Program-made: the position numbers and the translations under genes
Assembly (NCBI GenBank): GCA_910584695.1
Contig: CAJUBR010000042.1
Location: 1-22,256, forward strand
Source of the DNA: an uncultured Lachnospiraceae bacterium
GTDB lineage: Bacteria > Bacillota > Clostridia > Lachnospirales > Lachnospiraceae
Direction of reading: 5' to 3'
Length of the DNA stretch: 22,256 bases
Shown: piece after piece, positions 1 through 6,866 of the stretch
Numbering within the stretch: position 1 is the stretch's first letter
Layout of the letters: each line of letters opens with the position of its first letter
The notes under the pieces: generated by a model
Database searches by the model: none
What the model was told of the DNA's origin: nothing
Seen by the model: the letters and a program-made list of their open reading frames with translations, nothing else

Positions 1-106
1 ATAAAATTGAATTTCTACATTAGGGTGAGTTTCTAATTTTTGATACATTTCATGCAGTATCAATGCTGTTACGCCGTTTTTTCTGTGATTTCCGTTTATT
101 ATTATA
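1..106 (-). pseudogene. N-terminal fragment of a flavodoxin-like / NADPH-dependent FMN reductase gene, cut by the IS element
   Basis: The minus strand is open for 35 codons from base 105 to the window edge. It begins IIINGNHRKNGVTALILHEM, which resembles the beta-strand plus phosphate-binding loop at the start of flavodoxin-fold reductases (typically V-I-N-G-S-P-R-K-N-G-N-T). The following helix and second strand (KLETHPNVEIQFY) also fit that fold. Members bind FMN and reduce small molecules in the cytoplasm. The IS4 element ends at 107, where the first few codons, ribosome binding site and promoter should be. The sequence beyond the other IS end (1689 onward) does not supply an in-frame start. 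The gene continues past the left edge, so the rest cannot be judged. The family call rests on one loop motif and is moderate. Confidence 0.5.
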
Positions 107-1688
107 ACTAAGACTTCCCATACCTAAAATGGGATTTGCACCTTGAAAATTCAATATTTCAGCTAACAAAATAATTATTTATGCCATTACAGCCTGTGGA
201 TGAAGTGCATTACGCAGATATTCTGGCAGTCTGGACTCAGAATCAGTTGTAAATGCGGTCAACTGTTCATCACTTAGTTTCAAAATCTCTTGAAGGCATG
301 CCAGTAAAGCATTCCAAAGGATGCTGATGGAATGATTAAAGGTAATATCTGCCATTTCATCGACAAGGAAAAAGAATAGTTCGCCCAATGTCCGCTGGTC
401 TTCATTCTGCCTCTGCTCTGTTGCAAGTAACATATATCTGATAAACACGATAGCTACATGAGCTGTCAGCGCATCATAAGATGAACTATGGCATTCCCCA
501 ATCAGGTTCAGCATAGATTTACAGGTTTTGAAGAAAACTTCTATCTGTCACCGCTTTCCACGGATGATCTCTTCTTCAGAAAGGCTCGTATCTGTGCAGA
601 TAAAAGCAAGCCAGTCTTTGCGATTCGCTTTATTCCTTACACAGACGATTTTAGCAGGAATCGGATTCTCTTTTCCTACCATAACATCAACTGAAAGCAG
701 ATACTTTGATCTGCCACGACGTTTCCTGTTTCGGGAATAGATCTCTTTGATGTTCAGCTGCTCGCCGCCGTAGGTATATTTGATTCGGTTGCTTTTCTTG
801 ATCATAGCGATCACATCCATACCTTTGGCTTTGATAGCAGTGATCTGTGCAGGATTAGAAAACCAGGAGTAAAAAAGAACATAATCCGCATTCAGACCTG
901 CAGAAACAGCAGCATCCAGCAATGTCATCATTGCTTCCGGTGCTTTTGTCTGAGCCAGCTTACGTCTCTTTCCGGCAAGTGTTCTGTTATCGAAATCTTT
1001 TACAGGTCCAATAATATTTGTATCTTTTACAGAAGCTAACAAACAACTGTTTACTGGAAGCAGCGTATTTCCATCACTCCAGCTTAAGGTAAGCATCCGG
1101 AATCCTTTTTTGAAATGCATATCGGTATGGTCAAAAACTCTGGAACCCAGCTCTGTTTTCTTACAGCTGGTGCGATTAAAAAGGCTGTCATCAATGATAA
1201 ATACATTTTTCCTTTTTTCATCGGTCAGATCCCGGATATCATTGTTCACGATATCTGCTGCAAGAAGTGAAGTAAAACGGAGCCAGTTTGTTTTTGCAGA
1301 ATTCAGGAAACAATAGAAAGTGTTCTTGGAAAACTTTTCCTTAAAAGAACCAGTACGTTGCTGCATATACATGCTTCTTCCGATAAAAATGTTGCTGAGT
1401 TTATAGTGCAGTAAAGAAACAGGAGAAACGCCTTTTTCTTTCAGTCCATTACATCTGGCAAGAAGTTTACCAATATGATACTTGGAAAAAAATCTCTGAA
1501 CACAGTCAACTAATGCTTTCTCATCTGAATGGTTTTGTGGTATACTGGACATGGCATAAATCCTCCTTGGTTTGTTGGTTTTTCGTCAATTCCATTATAC
1601 CAAACGGAACAGGTTTATGCCTTTTCTATTAACTGAATTATTGAATCTTCAAAGTTCAACACACCTTATTGGTGTGGGAAGTCTTAGT
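107..1688 (-). mobile_element. IS4-family insertion sequence, complete but inactive (about 1.58 kb)
   Basis: Imperfect terminal inverted repeats of about 48 bp bound the element at 107-154 and 1641-1688. The outermost 14 bp (ACTAAGACTTCCCA) are identical, and the inner ends (CTTGAAAATTCAA versus CTTTGAAGATTCAA) are nearly so. One transposase gene on the minus strand fills the interior. Length and layout fit the IS4 family. I found no convincing target-site duplication: the ten bases before 107 and after 1688 do not match. This suggests an old insertion or a later rearrangement of one flank. Each TIR also contains a short internal hairpin (117-133 and 1660-1676) with different stem sequences. 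Confidence 0.85.
179..1552 (-). pseudogene. IS4-family DDE transposase, broken by an internal stop and catalytic-site mutations
   Basis: The start is ATG at 1552, preceded on the minus strand by AAGGAGG with good spacing. The frame runs to a TGA at 550-548 (codon 335) and resumes immediately in the same frame to a TAA at 181-179, so this is one gene with a nonsense codon. The stop lies in the family's C-terminal Y-R-E-K signature: RGKR, stop, QIEVFFK. The usual residue there is Trp, so TGG to TGA is the likely change. The usual Ile-Tyr between IIR and GKR also appears to be missing. The first catalytic Asp is present (IIDDSLFNR, about residue 121). The second, normally in LFDSWF, is Tyr here (LFYSWF, residue 228, codon at 871-869). 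Any one of these lesions would be expected to abolish transposition. Confidence 0.88.
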
Positions 1689-2082
1689 ATATAAGTATAA
1701 TACGGGTTCAATAGAAGGTAAGCTTTTATGTTATATTTACGTTTTTGTCTTGAGATATTGAGGATTTATTAACGCTTAAGATAAAATTGCAGATCTTTTG
1801 CTAAAAGTATTTTCCGAAAGAGTTTGGAATGAGATAATAGTTGGTAATAAATATAAAAACTAGTTGAAAAAAGGATGTAAAAAAGATATAATATGTTAAT
1901 TAATGTATATTGATGTTTGGTGATGGATAGTTGATATATTTTTGCACGTATTGCAGGAATATAGATAAAACAAAATTGTAGAATATTAACAATAAATGAT
2001 AAAACGCAAATGTTGGAGAATGCAGTGGTTAATTGGATGGATTGTAATTAAGAACATATAAGGATAAGGTAGGTGTTAATTT
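1689..2082. other. AT-rich intergenic stretch between the IS and the helicase remnant
   Basis: No credible coding region is seen. The sequence is very AT-rich. It holds a strong rightward promoter at 1864-1892, described separately. A weak leftward promoter-like pair (TATACT read on the minus strand at 1699-1694, with TTACCT about 16 bases upstream) faces the IS and might be a relic of the gene the IS interrupted. I do not call that one as a feature. Confidence 0.5.
1864..1892 (+). promoter_or_regulatory. Sigma-A promoter upstream of the helicase remnant
   Basis: TTGAAA at 1864-1869, a 17-base spacer, and TATAAT at 1887-1892 match the sigma-A consensus at 11 of 12 positions. Transcription would begin near 1899 and leave a leader of about 185 bases before the ATG at 2083. 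The promoter looks intact although the gene downstream is broken. Confidence 0.7.
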
Positions 2083-2930
2083 ATGAATATGCAAGAAAAA
2101 TTATTAGAAGAGAAAGTACTAGACTATTGGTTTGCATTAGAGTTTTTATCTCAAGATAAATATCCGGACAGTTGGGATATAAGGAATAAAATAAAAAGGC
2201 ATAAGTGGGATGTTGTTAGAGGAACAGCAAAAAATAAGACAATCGAGGATTTTATTATATTAAGCAATAAAGAGAATCTATACGAAACAATATCTAATGA
2301 AGCTATTGCTTGTGGAATGAAAAAGTGGGGGAATCTAACCATTTATATAGGTAAAGTTAAGAGAGAAAAATGCATTGATTATATATCTAAGATTCTTCCA
2401 TTTAGCCAGGAGGATGGTTATAGGCCGGAAAAAGTGTAGACAAGATAGCTTGTATAAGTTTACAGCTCTCTCCAGAAGGTAATTACATAGAACATTCATT
2501 ATCTTTATCTACGATTATTTGGGCACTTAATCAGATAAAGTCAGCAAATGGGGAAATTTCGGATTTTTTAGATGATAAACTGTATATCGAGGAAATAGAG
2601 AAACTGGAGAAAAAATTTTTTGACAGAAATATAAATATTTCTTCGTTTAATAGGAAAGAAAAAGAGGAAAAATCAGCAGAACTTCTAGCAGAGCAGAATT
2701 TAGATGAGGAAGGAAGTTTGCAGCCATTTTCGGCGAGTGCTATTTCTATGAAGGAACTTCATGATTTATATAAGGAGATAGAGAAAAAGTATATAAAGGG
2801 AAATATTAAAAATACTGAGGATGAGAAGGATATATATGAGGAAGTATATGGAGTTGGCTTCCAGTTATTTGCGGACGAGACAACAAGAAATAAAAGAGCA
2901 GATGATAATTACCTTGGTTTAGATTCTTGA
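2083..2930 (+). pseudogene. Frameshifted N-terminal remnant of a large AAA (DNA2/NAM7-type) helicase-like protein
   Basis: The first segment (2083-2439, 118 residues) has a plausible ribosome binding site, AAGGTAGGTG at 2066-2075. It ends at a TAG just after a five-A run (2429-2433). Coding continues without a break in another frame from 2439 to a TGA at 2928-2930. Adding one A to the run joins the pieces into about 282 residues (PEKSVDKIACISLQLSPEG across the joint). Features such as VLDYWFALEFLSQD, CGMKKWGNLTIYIG, NYIEHSLSLS, IIWALNQI and ADDNYLGL resemble, from memory, the N-terminal region of long AAA-domain proteins carrying a DNA2/NAM7-type helicase core. No Walker A motif follows, so the core is absent. 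What remains is probably non-functional. A sequencing error in the homopolymer could explain the first break but not the missing core. Confidence 0.5.
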
Positions 2931-2937
2931 GACAGAT

Positions 2938-3723
2938 ATGCCTGAATATGAAAGGCAGGAGGCATTGGTAAATGCATCAAGCGGATTACCATCAGTAACC
3001 TCATTTGCGACGTTAGAGATTGAAGATGATAATGGTGTTATTGACTATAGTGTTGATACAACTGGATTAATTAGGGGATTGAATGAAGATTTTCTCAAAA
3101 CGGAGTTATTCCCTGAACAATTGGCAAAATTCGGATTTAAAGATATGAAGGAACTGAGCAGATTGCATATGAGGGTTAAGGAAAATTTACTTCTCGGAAT
3201 GAAACTTTTCTTTTTACTTGAACCGGTTTATAAGGTAAACAGTCAGTTGGATGCTTCCTGCTGTGCAATTCTTTTTTGCAAGGCAATGGAACTTCAAATG
3301 AAGGATTGCTTCATAAAGGATCTGAAAGAAATTTTACCGGATTATAAGGTTAGAGGAGTTGGCAGGGGAAGAAATATGATACCATTGAAAGACGCACGAG
3401 AGGAAGAATTTACTTTGGGGACTTTCAATGTAATCCTGAGTAATCAAGGGGAAAAACTTGGTAGAAGAATGAAGAAAATGGGAAAAGGCAGATATGATGA
3501 GGCATGGTGGAGTTCGTTTGAGGATAAGCTTAGTGATTGCAAGAATAGAAGAAACAAATGCTGTCATTCAGGATTATTTACTTGGGAAGACCAATCTTTT
3601 TTATTATTTGATATGTTCTTGGATGATACAGAGAAACACGAGAGAACACCGAAAATAGGTGGTATTCTTTTTGAAAGTAAAATTGGAAAAGAATTGGATT
3701 TATCTGGAGTAAATCAAGTATAA
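2938..3723 (+). CDS. Hypothetical protein with a C-terminal HEPN-like RNxxxH motif, possibly the tail of a broken gene
   Basis: Predicted length from the ATG is 261 residues. I do not recognise the family. The C-terminal half is helical, and RNKCCH (Arg205, Asn206, His210) matches the Rx4-6H pattern of HEPN domains, many of which are RNases in toxins, abortive-infection and CRISPR proteins. The preceding helix, with cysteine-rich ASCCAILFCKAMELQMKDC, would fit a first HEPN helix. No Shine-Dalgarno sequence precedes the ATG. The frame stays open back to a TAG at 2920 (ILETDM), so it may be the C-terminal part of a longer protein whose 5' end was lost. It directly follows the helicase remnant, and the pair may be what a deletion left of one locus. 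Composition is AT-rich like the remnant. The function is unknown and the HEPN call rests on one motif. Confidence 0.5.
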   Translation: MPEYERQEALVNASSGLPSVTSFATLEIEDDNGVIDYSVDTTGLIRGLNEDFLKTELFPEQLAKFGFKDMKELSRLHMRVKENLLLGMKLFFLLEPVYKVNSQLDASCCAILFCKAMELQMKDCFIKDLKEILPDYKVRGVGRGRNMIPLKDAREEEFTLGTFNVILSNQGEKLGRRMKKMGKGRYDEAWWSSFEDKLSDCKNRRNKCCHSGLFTWEDQSFLLFDMFLDDTEKHERTPKIGGILFESKIGKELDLSGVNQV

Positions 3724-4360
3724 ACTAAAAATTTAAGTAAGAAACATTTTTTTGCGGTTTAGCAAGGGGATGTTGCTGTTGGGATGTGTAGTTTTATTTA
3801 GCCAATTATTTATATATATGGAAATCAAGTTGTGAAATACATCTGAATATTCTGTATACATGATAGGAAGGAGCAGCACCCAAAGAGGAGCCGAAGCTAT
3901 GTAACAGATGTATTCGATCAGGGTTTAAAGCTTTTATACAATAGACCGCCGGATTATGCGGGTCAAAATATGCTGGTAAGAGTTGTTCAACACGTAAATT
4001 TCTTACAGCAGGCATTGTTTTTTGATCAATTTTTTTAAAATTGTGAATTTGTATATGGGTAACCGGATTCGTTATGGAATAATAAACTATATATGTTCTG
4101 TATTCACCGCAACCATTGGAAGCTATATTCTTCTATTTTATCTACTGTGCCGTAAGTTCGTTCTGCAGTCTTATAAAAACTGTACTCTTGGGCTACCGAT
4201 ACATTGATTTTTATAAAAAGTGCACACACAAATAAGTGCAGCAAATATACATAACATATTTAATTTTGAAGATTTTAATGAAATAATCATGCCTTATTGT
4301 CCCACAATTAAAAGCTTCTTCTTTTACAGTTCAAAATTGGATGGGAAAGCCATCTTTTCC

Positions 4361-4389
4361 TTGACATACTCACAAATTATCCCTATAAT
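4361..4389 (+). promoter_or_regulatory. Perfect consensus sigma-A promoter upstream of the ABC transporter
   Basis: TTGACA at 4361-4366, a 17-base spacer and TATAAT at 4384-4389 match the consensus at all 12 positions. The start of transcription would be near 4396, about 345 bases before the ABC transporter ATG. No annotated gene lies between, so the promoter most likely drives the transporter through a long leader or expresses a small RNA. Confidence 0.75.
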
Positions 4390-4466
4390 GCTATTTACAA
4401 AAACATTGTGAAAATCTATCCGGTGTATAGAATCTACATAATACAGAACGGAATCTTTGGCAGTTC

Positions 4467-4501
4467 GCCAACATTTTCACACACTTTAATTAAATGTTGG
4501 C
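4467..4501 (+). promoter_or_regulatory. Hairpin in the ABC transporter leader
   Basis: GCCAACATTT at 4467-4476 is perfectly repeated in inverse at 4492-4501 (AAATGTTGGC), giving a 10-bp stem with a 15-base loop. No T-run follows, so it is not a standard intrinsic terminator. It could be an RNA structure in the leader or a protein-binding dyad. The inverted repeat is directly visible; its role is inference. Confidence 0.5.
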
Positions 4502-4595
4502 AGGCAGTCGCAGGTAGATTTTAAACAGTGGGAAGGTATCTGTGGTATGTCTGCCGGAAGGAGGATAAATTTAGCCGGAAGTGAGGGATGCATAT

Positions 4596-4649
4596 ATGAA
4601 ATATGAAGATATAATCTATTATAAGCGAAGGGAGCAGCGAAGGCCGTAA
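4596..4649 (+). CDS. Possible 17-codon leader peptide ORF upstream of the ABC transporter
   Basis: ATG at 4596 follows GAGGG (4583-4587) with 8-base spacing. It encodes MKYEDIIYYKRREQRRP and stops at TAA 4647-4649. The C-terminal half is strongly basic (KRREQRR) and ends in proline. The stop codon overlaps the left arm of a 6-bp inverted repeat (CGTAAC at 4645-4650, GTTACG at 4674-4679). The arrangement of a short translated ORF, an RNA stem at its stop and an exporter gene downstream is what translational attenuation of drug-export genes looks like. It may equally be chance, as the sequence shows no proof of translation. Confidence 0.3.
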   Translation: MKYEDIIYYKRREQRRP

Positions 4650-4741
4650 CAGAAGCTTGCCGAAGGCTGAATAGTTACGATAATCATATGAATAGTGTAA
4701 ATAAGAATAAAATTTATTGTTGAATAAAGAGGATTGAGATA

Positions 4742-6469
4742 ATGAAACAAAATTTGAAAAAAATGATTAGCTATTATAAACCATATCAGGGGATTTTCTG
4801 GGCGGATATGTTTTTTGCGGCACTTTCCGCCGGGGTGGCATTGGTAATTCCACTGGTGGTGCGATATGTGACTGGCACATTGATTTATAAGGACCGGGTG
4901 ACCATTCTCCATGAGGTTTTGCTTATCGCAGCAGGTTTTGCGGTGCTTCTGATCGTTGATGTGTTCAGCCGGTATTTCATCGGAAATTATGGACATGTCA
5001 TGGGTGCAAAAATGGAATATGATATGCGGGCGGAAATTTTTGACCATATGCAGAAGCTGAGTTTTTCCTTTTATGATGATGCGAAGGTAGGACAGCTTAT
5101 GAGTCGGATTACATCGGATTTGTTTGACATTACGGAACTTTTGCACCATGGACCGGAAAATATTATTTTGTCTGTGTTAAAGATTACCGGAGCCTTTATC
5201 ATTTTGGTGAATATTAATGGCTATCTGGCGGCAGCTGCATTTGTGATATTGCCATTCATGTTTGGATTTGCTTTTGTACTGAATAAGAAGATGCGGCGGG
5301 CATTTAAAGTAAACCGCCAGAAGATTGCTGAAATTAACGGACAGATTGAGGATTCCCTGTCTGGTATCCGGGTGGTGAAATCCTTTGCAAATGAGGAAAT
5401 CGAGAATCAGAAATTTAAAGTAGGAAATGACGGTTTCCTGAATTCCAAGCGCAACAATTACAAATATATGGGAGCTTTTCAGGCGGGACTGAACCTGTTT
5501 ACGACCCTTATTCAGATTAGTGTGATTCTGGCAGGAACTGTGTTAATAGCCAATGATAAAATTAACATCAGCGATCTGATTACATTTTTGCTTTATATTA
5601 GTGTATTTACAGAGCCAATTAAAACCCTGGTGGACTTTACGGAGCAGTTTCAAAATGGATACACTGGATTTGAGCGGTTCCGTGAAATTATGGAGGTTGA
5701 ACCGGATATTCAGGATACCGAAGGAGCGGTGGAATTGACGGATGTTAAGGGGGATATTTCCTTTGAAAATGTGTCTTTCAAATATCAGGAGAATCAAGGT
5801 ACGGTTCTTTCCAACGTATCTCTCACGGTTCCGGCAGGGGCTTATATGGCTCTTGTGGGTTCTTCCGGTGCCGGGAAAACTACACTTTGCTCGTTGATTC
5901 CTCGTTTTTATGATGTAACCGGAGGTATGATTAAAATAGACGAAAAGGACATACGAGGCCTGACCCTGAAGTCCTTGCGAAGTCATATCGGAATGGTGCA
6001 GCAGGATGTGTATCTGTTTGCCGGCACCATTTATGAAAACATTGCCTATGGCAGACCGGAAGCCACACAGGAGGAGATTATCGAGGCGGCGAAAAATGCC
6101 AATGCACATGAATTCATTATGTCTTTCCCGGATGGCTATGAGACGGATATCGGCCAGCGGGGCATCAAGCTGTCCGGTGGTCAGAAACAACGCTTGTCCA
6201 TTGCCCGTGTGTTTCTGAAAAATCCGGAAATCCTGATCTTTGATGAAGCAACCTCAGCATTGGATAATGAAAGTGAGCGGGTGGTGCAGGAATCTCTAGA
6301 AAAGCTTGCAAAAAACAGGACTACATTTGTTATTGCACATCGTCTGACCACGATTCAAAATGCGGAGAAGATATTGGTCTTGACAGAGGAAGGAATTGCG
6401 GAGGCAGGCACCCATGAGCAGTTGATAGCAAAGGGCGGCATTTACGAGCATTTATATCATATGCATTAA
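4742..6469 (+). CDS. ABC transporter half-molecule, fused permease and ATPase (MsbA/BmrA-like exporter)
   Basis: This 575-residue inner-membrane exporter would dimerise and use ATP to pump lipids, peptides or drugs outward; the substrate cannot be read from sequence. The N-terminal ~310 residues hold six membrane segments and the coupling region (GQLMSRITSDLFDI). The nucleotide-binding domain has Walker A GSSGAGKTT (373-381), a Q-loop (MVQQDVYLFAGTI), signature LSGGQ (477-481), Walker B ending Asp501-Glu502 with the SALD D-loop, and the H-loop His533 (IAHRLTTI). All catalytic residues are present and length is typical. The ATG is preceded by AAAGAGG (4726-4732). The gene stands alone without a partner half-transporter, which argues for a homodimer. 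Its long leader starts at the consensus promoter at 4361-4389 and suggests post-transcriptional control. Confidence 0.93.
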   Translation: MKQNLKKMISYYKPYQGIFWADMFFAALSAGVALVIPLVVRYVTGTLIYKDRVTILHEVLLIAAGFAVLLIVDVFSRYFIGNYGHVMGAKMEYDMRAEIFDHMQKLSFSFYDDAKVGQLMSRITSDLFDITELLHHGPENIILSVLKITGAFIILVNINGYLAAAAFVILPFMFGFAFVLNKKMRRAFKVNRQKIAEINGQIEDSLSGIRVVKSFANEEIENQKFKVGNDGFLNSKRNNYKYMGAFQAGLNLFTTLIQISVILAGTVLIANDKINISDLITFLLYISVFTEPIKTLVDFTEQFQNGYTGFERFREIMEVEPDIQDTEGAVELTDVKGDISFENVSFKYQENQGTVLSNVSLTVPAGAYMALVGSSGAGKTTLCSLIPRFYDVTGGMIKIDEKDIRGLTLKSLRSHIGMVQQDVYLFAGTIYENIAYGRPEATQEEIIEAAKNANAHEFIMSFPDGYETDIGQRGIKLSGGQKQRLSIARVFLKNPEILIFDEATSALDNESERVVQESLEKLAKNRTTFVIAHRLTTIQNAEKILVLTEEGIAEAGTHEQLIAKGGIYEHLYHMH

Positions 6470-6531
6470 GGAAATTATGTGAGGGAAAATAAACTTTACT
6501 ACGAAGAATGTGGGGTAAAAGGAGGTAAGAT

Positions 6532-6827
6532 ATGGACTATCAAGTTTGATGCCCCGTAGCTTGCTGCGGGGTTATTGACTCCAGAGGGAATGGAAAAGCC
6601 GCCCAAGTCTATTACCCAACAGCCAGAACTGCAAGAGTATATTGCTGATTTTGGCAAAGCAGATGATAGATGTTTAGTTGCTGAAACTTCTGAAAGATAG
6701 AGGATATAAGCAGACATCACTTTCTGTGCAGAAAGCAAACTATGCGGCTAATATGTATAGAAAAGTAGGATTTGAAGTGATTGGCGAAAACGAAGAAGAA
6801 TATATAATAGTTTTCAAATTACGATAG
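6532..6827 (+). pseudogene. GNAT-family N-acetyltransferase remnant with internal deletions
   Basis: GGAGG precedes an ATG at 6532 (MDYQ), but the frame stops after five codons. A second stretch in another frame reads PEGMEKPPKSITQQPELQEY and continues IADFGKADDRCLVAE, as in the N-terminal part of GNAT enzymes. It then runs out at a TAG in 6695-6705. The C-terminal part LLKDRGYKQTSLSVQKANYA, then ANMYRKVGFEVIGENEEEYI, follows in a third frame to TAG at 6825-6827; it carries the typical N-x-x-A-x-x-M-Y-x-K-x-G-F ending. The acetyl-CoA binding strand and loop (Q/RxxGxG/A) are gone, so the enzyme cannot work. The break between CLVAE and LLKDRGYK lies in a repeated CTGAAA, consistent with deletion between short repeats. 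A terminator-like hairpin sits within its 5' part. Confidence 0.8.
6552..6575 (+). terminator. Likely intrinsic terminator downstream of the ABC transporter
   Basis: CCCCGTAGC (6552-6560) and GCTGCGGGG (6563-6571) form a GC-rich stem with one G-T pair and a tight loop, followed by TTATT. It lies about 80 bases after the transporter stop. The T-run is short, so strength is uncertain. Confidence 0.55.
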
Positions 6828-6866
6828 GGCAATCACAGCAAAGGTTGATGACTGGTGCGAGTCTTA

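Larger units (their letters stand above)
3724..4741. other. About 1 kb without a convincing gene: accessory-region debris and the leader of the ABC transporter
   Basis: Short ORFs occur on both strands (for example 3806-4015 minus, 4022-4207 and 4220-4411 plus), but none has a ribosome binding site and recognisable protein content together. The 3850-4015 part is richer in GC than its flanks and may be a relic of an unidentified element. From 4361 the stretch carries a perfect promoter, a hairpin at 4467-4501 and a 17-codon ORF at 4596-4649, all described separately. It therefore probably serves as a long 5' leader for the ABC transporter. Confidence 0.5.

Noticed and set aside
97..1698. Target-site duplication flanking the IS element
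   Set aside because: The ten bases on each side do not match; only short A/T coincidences are present.
2425..2445. Programmed -1 frameshift site in the helicase-like remnant
   Set aside because: The A-run has five bases and does not form a standard X-XXY-YYZ heptamer in the right frame; together with the missing ATPase core, gene decay is simpler.
3806..4015. Minus-strand ORF of 69 codons with some protein-like composition in the GC-richer part of the gap
   Set aside because: No ribosome binding site, no recognised motif, and no neighbouring gene to support it; kept only as part of the gap description.
3866..4680. Apparent similarity between GAAGGAGCAGC at about 3866 and GAAGGGAGCAGC at about 4627, each followed by GTAACAG
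   Set aside because: The shared parts are short and separated by unlike sequence of different length; not enough to call a repeat.
4619..6190. Minus-strand ORFs of 176 and 215 codons opposite the ABC transporter
   Set aside because: They are shadows of a gene with all ABC motifs on the + strand and show no family features.
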